From CAXXOK01 sp001604115 (lineage in GTDB: Bacteria > Bacillota > Clostridia > Christensenellales > Aristaeellaceae): 64,000 bases of DNA. Position 1 is the stretch's first letter. Each line of letters starts with the position of its first letter. The stretch is taken from the NCBI GenBank assembly GCA_034928535.1, contig JAYFOV010000012.1:1-64000 (forward strand). Direction: 5' to 3'. A model generated the notes under the pieces. That model ran no database searches. It worked only from the letters and a program-made list of their open reading frames with translations, and was not told the origin of the DNA. Shown one piece after another: positions 8,223 through 16,001 of this stretch. A program made the position numbers and the translations under genes.

Positions 8223-9203
8223 ATGGCCAATTACGGAATTCGGGATGTGGCGAAGCATGCAGGTGTTTCCATTGCTACGGTAAGCCATGTTCTCAACAAC
8301 ACTCGCTTTGTGACCGAGGAAACCCGCAACCGCGTCAAAGAAGCCATTCAGACTTTAGGGTACCAGCCCAACGCCATCGCGCGCAGTCTGAAAACACGCC
8401 GCTACAATCTGATTGCATTTGTGGTGCCTGATATCGCGAATGCCTTTTTTGCCACGCTGATTGAAGAAGTGGAAAATACGATTGCCGAGAAGGGCTATCG
8501 ATTGATTGTGGTTAATACCAAAGAAACGAAGACCCGCGAAATCGAAAACCTCCGAGCGCTGGCCAACGGAATCGTGGATGGATTCATCATTGCCTCAACG
8601 CTTTCCAACTATGCAGATATTGCCAAGGTAGTGCCCGCGGATGTGCCCACAGTGTTCATCGACCGTTCGCTTCCTATGTGCCCCTGCGATACCATTACGG
8701 TAACGAACTATGCGGCCATGTATCAAGGGGTTTCTCACCTGATCCGGATGGGACATCGAAACATCGGTTATATTACAGGCTTGCCGCGAATATCCACCAC
8801 AGCGGAGCGTCTGAAAGCCTATCAGGCCGCGATGGATGCGGAACAATTGCCCACGGAAGGGCTCGTGCGCATCGGCGATTCCATGAGCACTTGCGTGGCG
8901 ACTCATCTGGATGAGCTGCTGCATGCAAAATGCACAGCGCTCGTCGTATCCAACAATGTGATGGCCACCGAGGCAATGCTGCAGTTGATGGACCGCGGAC
9001 TAAAGGCCAGCGACATTGACATTCTGGGCTACAAAGACAGCGAGCAGGCGCAGTATGGGCTGCAGCACATGCACCTGATTACCCAGCCGACCATTGATCT
9101 GGCTCGGGCGGCCGGGCGGCAAATCCTTGAACGTATTGAAAACCCGTCACTGCCAATCCGCCAGACGGTAATTCAAGCTGTGTTTACCCCAAAGAAGAAA
9201 TAA
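8223..9203 (+). CDS. LacI-family transcriptional regulator
   Basis: The 326-residue protein starts with the LacI helix-turn-helix (IRDVAKHAGVSIATVSHVLNN, residues 5-25) and the hinge sequence LGYQPNAIARSLKT. It continues with a ribokinase-operon-type sugar-binding domain (LIAFVVPDIANAFFATLIEEVE onwards). The start at 8223 follows GAAGGAG; an upstream in-frame ATG at 8196 is less likely because it lies within the operator and lacks a ribosome binding site. The gene diverges from the sugar operon and probably represses it until an intracellular sugar or sugar phosphate binds. Confidence 0.92.
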   Translation: MANYGIRDVAKHAGVSIATVSHVLNNTRFVTEETRNRVKEAIQTLGYQPNAIARSLKTRRYNLIAFVVPDIANAFFATLIEEVENTIAEKGYRLIVVNTKETKTREIENLRALANGIVDGFIIASTLSNYADIAKVVPADVPTVFIDRSLPMCPCDTITVTNYAAMYQGVSHLIRMGHRNIGYITGLPRISTTAERLKAYQAAMDAEQLPTEGLVRIGDSMSTCVATHLDELLHAKCTALVVSNNVMATEAMLQLMDRGLKASDIDILGYKDSEQAQYGLQHMHLITQPTIDLARAAGRQILERIENPSLPIRQTVIQAVFTPKKK

Positions 9204-10109
9204 ACCGGCGCAGTTTGCGCAGGGAGCTCACCCGCAGCCAACGGAGCAGAGGTTTGGCAAGCCGAGAAATGTTGGAAGAACGATGGGAGACGCAGCCACC
9301 TTACAGCAGCTTGTCGCAACTGTTTGGATGTGTGTGCTTCGCTGATTGAACTCTCCCGTTTGTGGGGGCAGACTAAATTCGGAAAGCGGGGAGAAAGGAG
9401 GCCAGCGTTTGGGCGCATCCGTTGCCCCTGGTGGCTGGACAAGCGTGACCAACGTCGCATTCTTTTTTTCTCCGGACACATATCCTGGAGCAGGGCTAGA
9501 GCGTTTAGTTCATCTTGACTCGGCTGGCTGCTAATTTACCCTTCCGCATAAAAAGCGGAAAAGAATTGGTGCTGCGCAAGGCGACCAGGCAGGCTTTTTG
9601 ACGGCGGAGTCACACAAGCAATGCAGATATTCATGACAGGCACTTTGCTATGCACTGCCCCTGCACGAGTGCAAAAGTCTCAAGGATGATATTATTGCTG
9701 CTATTTCAAATGGATTCTCGGGCGGATTCACGGGATCGATTCTGCTATACAATGTTTGGATAGCGGATGTTGGTGCGAAAAACGTGTTGCCTGTGAAAAC
9801 TCGCGAACACAACCATTCATGGCGGGTATCGTACACCCTCGATCAATAACTGGGAATCGCCGCCAGGAACGAATCGCGGCGGATGGCACTTTGTATGTCG
9901 CAAAGCACAGCGGGCTCTGTCTTGTTCTATCATTGACTTCTTCCCTTGTTCTGCTTGCGCTAGGGCATTTGCCAATATCGCCTTACCTGTGATTCGGTAG
10001 TGGAAGCCAGGAGCCCAGGCCTGATGTGGAAGCTTATGCTCGTTGCTGGGTGCCAGAGAGTGATCGTTCACTTTACTTCTTATATTACAGCTTTTACAAG
10101 GGATTTGTG
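9204..10109. other. About 0.9 kb without a supported gene
   Basis: No frame here has a convincing start, ribosome binding site or family motif, and short frames overlap on both strands. A T-run at 9459-9465 follows a weak hairpin and may end the regulator transcript. A short inverted repeat (TTCCGC/GCGGAA) lies at about 9542-9561. The rest could be decayed coding sequence or an unrecognised RNA. Confidence 0.4.
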
Positions 10110-10138
10110 TTGACAAACGGCAAGTGGGGTGCTAAAAT
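10110..10138 (+). promoter_or_regulatory. Promoter of the tRNA-Lys gene
   Basis: TTGACA (10110-10115) and TAAAAT (10133-10138) are 17 bp apart, which puts the transcript start about 45 nt before the mature tRNA. Confidence 0.8.
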
Positions 10139-10190
10139 ATTGTTCGTTGTCCGATATTTGCTTGCGCAGCAAGTAACTAAAGATACGCAT

Positions 10191-10266
10191 GACCCATTAG
10201 CTCAGTTGGCAGAGCACCTGACTTTTAATCAGGGTGTCCGGAGTTCGAGTCTCCGATGGGTCACCA
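10191..10266 (+). tRNA. tRNA-Lys (anticodon TTT)
   Basis: A complete 76-nt cloverleaf is visible. The acceptor strands GACCCAT and ATGGGTC pair, and the D arm reads GCTC...GAGC. The anticodon stem CCTGA/TCAGG encloses CTTTTAA with TTT at 10224-10226. The T arm is CCGGAGTTCGAGTCTCCG-like, and CCA is encoded (10264-10266). It is a single-gene unit with its own promoter and terminator. Confidence 0.97.
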
Positions 10267-10270
10267 TGCA

Positions 10271-10305
10271 AATCCCCCTGAACCATAAGGTTCAGGGGGA
10301 TTTTG
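10271..10305 (+). terminator. Rho-independent terminator of tRNA-Lys
   Basis: A perfect 14-bp stem (10271-10284 with 10289-10302) with a 4-nt loop ends in a short T run, starting 5 nt after the encoded CCA. Confidence 0.88.
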
Positions 10306-10552
10306 ACGCTTGCCCGGAGGGTGCGGTAGGCGCTTGCAGATTCCACAGGCAAGGCTGAAACACAAGAAGCTGCATGTCCGTAGCTATGTTCATCCAGCGC
10401 GGTTGAGGTGATGACATCCCCTGAATTGACCATCATTTCCTGTTTGCATGTGTGCTAAGATGAGGCCACAAGAATCCAAATGCCCATCGGCGCTGTGGCA
10501 TCGCCATCCGGAACGAGGCCAACATAGCATCCCTTACCTCACGGCACCCGGT

Positions 10553-11167
10553 TTACTTCCATGAAAACAGAGCCCTCATCTCACGTTCCGAATTGCGATC
10601 CAGAACCCCGCCGGTCAACGCATTAAAAATGAACGCATCCACCGCATCGCTTGTGTAGTGCTGGCGGATTGTGGCAAGCACGCGCAGGCTGTCCAACAGC
10701 ACGCACTTGCGCATGGTTTCTCTGATTGATGCAATGTCGATGGCAGCAATCGCTTCGGCGATCAAGCCGCCCAGCGTTGGCTTCGCTTCCGCAATTTTCC
10801 CCAGCGATTGGATGCCCTGCCGAAGGGTAATCGGCTTGTTGTCCTTAAGAATTGAAAGACACGTTGGAATCGTGCTTTCCATTTTGTTTTCCGCATCCCA
10901 CTTTGTGTTTTCGGCAAGGAGCATGATGCCCAGGCTGCGTTGGTAGGAGTTTTCGCTGTGCAACTTGGTACAAAAGGTATCCCAAAATGGATACACATCC
11001 GCCACTTTCGCAGATCTGCATTGTAGGAGTTGAAATGCAGCGTATCGGACTGCGTCTTTTTTTTCAGACAGCAGATTTACCAGCATCGGAACATCCGCAC
11101 TGTCCATCGCCAGGGCTGCATCGGGAATTTGTTCTTGGGTCAACGCAATCAATTGCTCTGTGTTCAT
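10553..11167 (-). CDS. HEAT/armadillo-like helical repeat protein, function unknown
   Basis: The 204-residue protein is predicted to be all-helical. Repeated segments such as DVPMLVNLLSEKKDAVRYAAFQLLQ and ESTIPTCLSILKDNKPITLRQGIQSLGKIA look like HEAT repeats (about residues 25-50, 65-90, 100-130 and 150-180). Such repeats usually bind proteins or, in AlkD relatives, damaged DNA. No catalytic motif is visible and no signal peptide or membrane segment is present. I chose the start at 11167 because a GAAGG site precedes it; an ATG 21 nt further upstream is an alternative. It is a single gene on the minus strand, not obviously linked to its neighbours. Confidence 0.7.
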   Translation of the reverse strand: MNTEQLIALTQEQIPDAALAMDSADVPMLVNLLSEKKDAVRYAAFQLLQCRSAKVADVYPFWDTFCTKLHSENSYQRSLGIMLLAENTKWDAENKMESTIPTCLSILKDNKPITLRQGIQSLGKIAEAKPTLGGLIAEAIAAIDIASIRETMRKCVLLDSLRVLATIRQHYTSDAVDAFIFNALTGGVLDRNSEREMRALFSWK

Positions 11168-11345
11168 GCCATTACCACCTTCTGTCATTGCATTAAGGAG
11201 GATGGGATGCTTGCATCGCATGTACAGCCGCCTGGCTTGGTTTCGCATGGGTCATGCATGAGGCCACCCGAGGATGTATGAATCCTTCTGCGTCTCCGTG
11301 ATGGGCTGTTTCGATTGCGCTCCGCAAACAACATGTCTTAGCCAC

Positions 11346-11373
11346 ATTGTACCACGCAATGGCGGCAATGCAA
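11346..11373 (-). promoter_or_regulatory. Possible promoter of the HEAT-like gene
   Basis: On the minus strand TTGCAT (11373-11368) and TACAAT (11351-11346) are 16 bp apart. This would give a leader of about 170 nt before the HEAT-like gene. Confidence 0.35.
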
Positions 11374-11706
11374 CGGGTACGGAAGCCTGCAATAGCTTTA
11401 AAAGCATGAATATGATCGTTTTTTCTCATGGTTGAAAGAGTCATCGCCAGGAAGGGCATGCTTCCCAAGGCAATTACGTCTTATGCCTCCTGGCACTAAG
11501 GTGATTTGCAATCAAGTATATCAAATAAAAAGGTTTAATTCCATCATGCTCATTGCCGCGCAAGTCCGTGGAGACGTTTCCCATGGGGACGGCATCCAAA
11601 GTCATAGGCGAACTGCTCAGTCAGAAACGTCAGCAAGGTTCAAACTTTGGGTTTTGGGGTATCATGAGCGTATTGCCACACATTGGATGGATCGGGAGGG
11701 GAAACC
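11374..11706. other. Intergenic region without a supported gene
   Basis: Short frames exist but have no ribosome binding site or protein-like composition. No strong hairpin or repeat was seen. Confidence 0.4.
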
Positions 11707-12399
11707 ATGTACATCAAGAGCGCGCGCCTATCTCTGGGGTTCAAGCTGGCAGCCGTTATTGCTTCAGGCTATGGACTGTATTTGAACTCCGGCTTGCCAG
11801 CCGGCGCTTTCAGGCCGTCGATGCTGCTCTATTTTACCATACAAAGCAATGTGCTCTGTTTGGTCAGCTTCCTCATGGGCGCATGGCGCTGTGGTCACTA
11901 TCTGGCGCAAGGCGCGCAGGGAGAGTGCCCGCCTGCCAACATGCTTTGGAAGGGTGCAACCATCATGGCTATCACGACCACGCTGCTCATTTATTGGCTG
12001 GTGTTGGCGAAGGTCGATTTCCAAATGGAGGCAGCCATCAACCCACTGAACAATCTGACAGTGCACCTGTTCACGCCCGTGCTGATGCTGCTGGATTGGC
12101 TGTTGTTTGACCGGAAAGGGTTGCTGCGCCGGCGCCATCCGCTGCAGTGGGCATTGGTGCCGGTTTTGTACTATGCCTTTACACTGGTGGCATCCGCATT
12201 GGGCGCACGTTACATGGACGAGGCACGTTATCCGTACTTTTTTATTGACCCGGATGTGGTTGGCTGGGGGCAGGTTGCCCTCAATGTGGCGCTGGTTGCG
12301 GCGGGGTTCATTGGGCTGGGATATCTGTTGCTTGGGCTGGACGCGCTGCTGCGCCGAAAGAATGTTCCCGGAAATGGCGTGGGGGCAGCCGTTGTTTAG
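11707..12399 (+). CDS. Pr6Pr-family six-helix membrane protein
   Basis: The 230-residue protein has six hydrophobic segments. Its sequence fits the Pr6Pr family, related to FAR-17a/AIG1-like proteins: the Y-FTIQSN-L segment near residue 40, NPLNNLTVHLFTPVLMLLDWLLF near 115-135, and the C-terminal ARYPYFFIDPDVVGWGQV. Members are uncharacterised in bacteria; the eukaryotic relatives are lipid hydrolases or androgen-induced proteins. The start at 11707 follows GGGAGGGG; an upstream in-frame ATG at 11683 lacks such a site. It lies ahead of glyS, but glyS has its own promoter. Confidence 0.75.
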   Translation: MYIKSARLSLGFKLAAVIASGYGLYLNSGLPAGAFRPSMLLYFTIQSNVLCLVSFLMGAWRCGHYLAQGAQGECPPANMLWKGATIMAITTTLLIYWLVLAKVDFQMEAAINPLNNLTVHLFTPVLMLLDWLLFDRKGLLRRRHPLQWALVPVLYYAFTLVASALGARYMDEARYPYFFIDPDVVGWGQVALNVALVAAGFIGLGYLLLGLDALLRRKNVPGNGVGAAVV

Positions 12400-12531
12400 C
12401 GGATGCGAAGAAATACGTAAGCTTGGAGCAGGCCGACGGAAAGGGTCACTTTCTGCGGTTTGCACTGGTGCTTGGCGAGCCTGCCGTGTGCGTCTGGCCA
12501 CGCATCCAAGGCTTTGCCGCGGCGGTTTTCC

Positions 12532-12560
12532 TTGACAAAGCAACCCTCTGCCGCTATGAT
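12532..12560 (+). promoter_or_regulatory. Promoter of glyS
   Basis: TTGACA (12532-12537) and TATGAT (12555-12560) are 17 bp apart. The resulting leader is only about 30 nt long, so no T-box can precede glyS. Confidence 0.75.
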
Positions 12561-12594
12561 AAAGAATGATTTACATACGTGTGGAGGGAATGGA

Positions 12595-13983
12595 ATGGCG
12601 GCTTTGACCATGGAAAAGCTGGTGGCTCTTTGTAAAGGGCGCGGCTTTATTTTTCCGGGAAGCGATATTTACGGCGGCTTGGCCAACTCCTGGGATTATG
12701 GCCCCCTTGGTGTGGAGTATAAAAATAACATCAAACGCGCCTGGTGGCGCAAGTTTGTTCAGGAAAACAAATACAACGTTGGCCTGGACAGCGCGATCCT
12801 CATGAACCGCAACGTATGGGTGGCCAGCGGTCATGTGGGTACTTTTAACGACCCGCTGATGGATTGCAAAGCATGCAAAGAGCGTTTCCGTGCCGATAAA
12901 CTGATTGAGGATTGGGGCAAGGAGCACGGCGAAGAAATCCAGGCTGATGGCTGGACGGATACGCAGTTTGAAGCATTTATCCAGGAAAAGCAGATTCCTT
13001 GCCCCAGTTGCGGCAAGCACGACTTTACTGGCATCCGCAAGTTTAATCTCATGTTCAAGACGCATCAGGGCGTGAACGAGGATAGCGCTGCGGAGCTGTA
13101 CCTGCGGCCGGAAACTGCTCAGGGCATCTTTGTTAACTTCAAGTCCATTGTACGTTCCACGCGCCGCAAACTTCCCATGGGCGTGGGGCAAATCGGCAAA
13201 TCCTTCCGCAATGAGATCACGCCCGGCAACTTCATCTTCCGCATTCGCGAGTTTGAGCAGATGGAGCTAGAGTTCTTCTGCAAACCTGGCGAGGACATGG
13301 AGTGGTTCCAGTTTTGGCGCGGTTTCTGCCGTGAATGGCTCCTGCGCCTCGGCATGAAGGAAGATATGCTGCGCCTGCGGGATCATAAGCCCGAGGAGCT
13401 TTCTCACTATTCCACCGCAACCACGGATTTCGAGTTCCACTTCCCCTTTGGATGGGGCGAGCTATGGGGCATTGCCGACCGCACGGATTTCGACCTTAAA
13501 GCCCACCAACGTGTGAGCGGAGAAAATATGGAATATATTGACCCCGTGACCAACGAACGGTTCATCCCGTATGTGATCGAGCCTTCTTTGGGCGCAGATC
13601 GCGTTGCGCTGGCATTTCTGTGCAATGCCTATGAGGAGCAGGAGCTGGAGGGCGGCGACAGCCGAGTGGTTCTGCACCTGCACCCGGCCATCGCGCCGTT
13701 CAAAGCTGCCGTGCTTCCCCTGCAAAAGAACAAGCTGGGCGAGCTGGCTTCTGAAGTGCACGCCAAATTGAGCAAAAAATTCATGGTGGATTATGACGAA
13801 ACGGGCTCCATCGGCAAGCGGTACCGCCGACAGGATGAAATCGGCACGCCGTTTTGCATCACCGTGGATTTTGACACGCAGGAAAACGGAACCGTTACCG
13901 TACGGGATCGTGACTCGATGGAGCAGGTTCGCATTGCCATCGATGATTTGGAAGAGTACATCGAGCAGCGAATGGAATTCTAA
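12595..13983 (+). CDS. glyS: Glycine--tRNA ligase, single-chain dimeric type
   Basis: The 462-residue enzyme charges tRNA-Gly with glycine. It is the class II single-polypeptide type, not the GlyQ/GlyS tetramer. Visible signatures are GFIFPGSDIYGGLANSWDYGPLG (residues 17-39), the motif 2 region SFRNEITPGNFIFRIREFEQ starting at residue 203, and motif 3 EPSLGADR at 329-336. An anticodon-binding domain (about 360-462) closes the protein. Cysteine pairs near residues 88-91 and 140-143 (CKAC and CPSC) suggest a zinc site in the insertion. GGAGG precedes the start at 12595. Downstream, the next gene has an independent T-box promoter. Confidence 0.97.
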   Translation: MAALTMEKLVALCKGRGFIFPGSDIYGGLANSWDYGPLGVEYKNNIKRAWWRKFVQENKYNVGLDSAILMNRNVWVASGHVGTFNDPLMDCKACKERFRADKLIEDWGKEHGEEIQADGWTDTQFEAFIQEKQIPCPSCGKHDFTGIRKFNLMFKTHQGVNEDSAAELYLRPETAQGIFVNFKSIVRSTRRKLPMGVGQIGKSFRNEITPGNFIFRIREFEQMELEFFCKPGEDMEWFQFWRGFCREWLLRLGMKEDMLRLRDHKPEELSHYSTATTDFEFHFPFGWGELWGIADRTDFDLKAHQRVSGENMEYIDPVTNERFIPYVIEPSLGADRVALAFLCNAYEEQELEGGDSRVVLHLHPAIAPFKAAVLPLQKNKLGELASEVHAKLSKKFMVDYDETGSIGKRYRRQDEIGTPFCITVDFDTQENGTVTVRDRDSMEQVRIAIDDLEEYIEQRMEF

Positions 13984-14000
13984 AAGACGCTGCACAACAG

Positions 14001-14029
14001 TTGACAACCGTACTGCTTTGGGGTATAGT
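14001..14029 (+). promoter_or_regulatory. Promoter of the T-box/trpB transcript
   Basis: TTGACA (14001-14006) and TATAGT (14024-14029) are 17 bp apart, with the transcript expected to start near 14036. Confidence 0.8.
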
Positions 14030-14035
14030 ACATCC

Positions 14036-14302
14036 CATAAACCAGTGACGCGGAGGAGTAAACGCCTTCCCCGATTCTAAGAGAGCCACCGTCGGTGTGA
14101 GTGTGGTATGAGGGGATACGTTGAATGGACCGCCGAGGGCGGAGCGAACGGCCTTGCCGCTAGCGACCGACGGGAGCTTCATCCGTTATCAACGAAGCGC
14201 ATATGCTGGTATGTGAAAGCGAGCGGCCGATTGATTTCGGCAATACGGGTGGCACCGCAGACATTCAAAGTCTGTCCCATATGATGTGGGACAGGCTTTT
14301 TT
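14036..14302 (+). promoter_or_regulatory. T-box riboswitch, Trp-specific by its specifier codon
   Basis: The leader contains the conserved T-box element GGGTGGCACCGC (14247-14258), which pairs with the uncharged tRNA acceptor end and forms the antiterminator. It also has the Stem I AGAGAG region (about 14081-14086) and a specifier-loop context GAATGGACC, with TGG at 14126-14128. TGG reads as a tryptophan codon, matching the trpB gene downstream. A terminator stem of 11 bp (14269-14279 with 14287-14297) and six T residues follow. Low charging of tRNA-Trp should therefore switch on trpB. The T-box class is certain; the Trp assignment agrees with the gene but rests on my placement of the specifier loop. 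Confidence 0.9.
14269..14302 (+). terminator. Regulated terminator of the T-box leader
   Basis: An 11-bp stem with an ATATGATG-type loop and a run of six T residues sits 10 nt after the T-box sequence and competes with the antiterminator. Confidence 0.88.
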
Positions 14303-14345
14303 GTTGCTTGCAACCGGCGCAAAAACATGAAGGAGGAATCCACCC

Positions 14346-15692
14346 ATGAAACACATTCCCTACCGGTTTTACCTGCCCGAGGAGAAAATGCCCAAAACGT
14401 GGTACAACCTTCGCGCTGCGATGCCCGAGAAGCCTGAGCCGCTGGTTAACCCCGGCACGGGGAAGCCCGTGACCCCGGACGATTTGCGCCCGGTGTTTTG
14501 TGATGAACTGATCCGCCAGGAATTGGATGATGATACGGCTGAGTTTGAGATCCCCCAGCCAATTCTGGATATGTACCGTATCTACCGCCCATCGCCGATC
14601 ATTCGTGCCTATCGGCTGGAACAAGCGCTTCAAACCCCTGCGCACATCTATTATAAGTTTGAAGGTAACAATACTTCCGGCAGTCACAAGTTAAACTCTG
14701 CTTTGGCTCAAGCCTACTATGCCAAAGCGCAAGGCATCACCACCCTGACGACTGAAACGGGTGCCGGGCAGTGGGGCACGGCGTTGGCGGAGGCTTGCGC
14801 AGCTTTTGGCCTGGATTTGACTGTGTTTATGGTCAAGGGCAGCTATACCCAAAAACCGTACCGAAAAGACGTAATGCGAACTTTTGGCGCGAACGTGATC
14901 GCAAGCCCCAGCGATACCACCCAAGCTGGCCGAGCGATTCTGGCGCGCGATGCCAACACGACGGGCAGTCTTGGCTGCGCCATTTCCGAGGCGGTGGAAA
15001 GAGCCGTGAGCACGCCCAATTGTCGCTATGTGCTCGGTTCGGTGCTCAATCAAGTTTTGCTGCACCAATCGGTGATTGGTTTGGAGGCTTATGAGGCCTT
15101 GATGGCGTTTGACGAGTATCCGGATGTGATCATCGGGTGCGCGGGCGGCGGCAGCAACCTGGGAGGGCTCATTGCGCCATTCATGCGTGATACCCTCACC
15201 GGAAAGCGTTCCGGCACTCGCTACCTTGCTGTGGAACCGGCCAGCTGCCCCTCGCTTACCCGTGGACGTTTCGAGTATGACTTTTGCGATACGGGCAAGA
15301 TCACACCAATGGCAAAAATGTACACGCTGGGCTCCGGGTTCATTCCCTCGCCAAACCACGCAGGCGGCCTTCGCTACCATGGCATGTCCCCGATCCTGTC
15401 CAAGTTGTACCACGATGGGTATATGGAAGCCGTAGCCTATGAGCAGACGCAGGTGTTTGACGCCGCTGTGCAGTTTGCGCGGCTAGAAACCATTCTGCCT
15501 GCGCCGGAGAGTGCACATGCGATTCGCGGCGCCATTGATGAAGCCATCCGTTGCCGGGAAAACGGCGAAAGTAAGAATATCCTCTTTGGGCTGACCGGTA
15601 CCGGTTATTTTGACATGGCTGCCTATGCCAATTATCTGGATGGCAATATGGGGGATTATGTGCCCATGGACAGCGAAATCGCAGCGCGGTAA
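14346..15692 (+). CDS. trpB: Tryptophan synthase beta chain-like protein (TrpB2 type)
   Basis: The 448-residue PLP enzyme belongs to the long TrpB2 branch, which condenses indole (or a related substrate) with serine. Its N-terminus carries the extra segment PTTWYNL-like (KTWYNLRAAM) characteristic of TrpB2. The PLP lysine lies in SGSHKLNSA (about residue 118) and the phosphate loop is CAGGGSNLGG (about 265). TETGAGQWG supplies the substrate loop. AAGGAGG precedes the start. No trpA or other trp genes are adjacent, so it may salvage indole alone or serve as an orphan synthase. Regulation by the tRNA-Trp T-box upstream supports a true role in tryptophan supply. Confidence 0.93.
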   Translation: MKHIPYRFYLPEEKMPKTWYNLRAAMPEKPEPLVNPGTGKPVTPDDLRPVFCDELIRQELDDDTAEFEIPQPILDMYRIYRPSPIIRAYRLEQALQTPAHIYYKFEGNNTSGSHKLNSALAQAYYAKAQGITTLTTETGAGQWGTALAEACAAFGLDLTVFMVKGSYTQKPYRKDVMRTFGANVIASPSDTTQAGRAILARDANTTGSLGCAISEAVERAVSTPNCRYVLGSVLNQVLLHQSVIGLEAYEALMAFDEYPDVIIGCAGGGSNLGGLIAPFMRDTLTGKRSGTRYLAVEPASCPSLTRGRFEYDFCDTGKITPMAKMYTLGSGFIPSPNHAGGLRYHGMSPILSKLYHDGYMEAVAYEQTQVFDAAVQFARLETILPAPESAHAIRGAIDEAIRCRENGESKNILFGLTGTGYFDMAAYANYLDGNMGDYVPMDSEIAAR

Positions 15693-15693
15693 A

Positions 15694-15754
15694 GCGGCAT
15701 ATGCCTGCGGGAAGGTACGCACTGCGTTCCTTTCCGCAGGCACGGTTATGCCGC
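15694..15754 (+). terminator. Long stem-loop after trpB
   Basis: GCGGCAT (15694-15700) pairs with ATGCCGC (15748-15754), and an inner arm TGCCTGCGG pairs with CCGCAGGCA. No T run follows, so a role as terminator is uncertain; 3' end protection is possible. The following stretch to 16001 holds no supported gene. Confidence 0.4.
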
Positions 15755-16001
15755 TTGACCGTGGCAATGAGCCTATCCTGTGTGGATTGTGTCCCCAGTT
15801 GGGTGGGGCGCTGCGCTGAGGCAAGCATCACCCGAGGCTGTTCATCAGCTGCCAAACATAGCCATGTGCCGCCTCCGCCGCGGTCGAGGGCGCATTGCAC
15901 CAAGCCAACCGTAAAACTGCCTCCGGGTCGGTACGCAAATGCGCCGCTGGCCTGGAGGCAGTTAAAAAATGCTACTGTCGTGTTGCGCTGCAAGCAGCCA
16001 G

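Noticed and set aside
12400..12594. Riboswitch or T-box before glyS
   Set aside because: The clear promoter at 12532-12560 leaves a leader of about 30 nt, too short for either.
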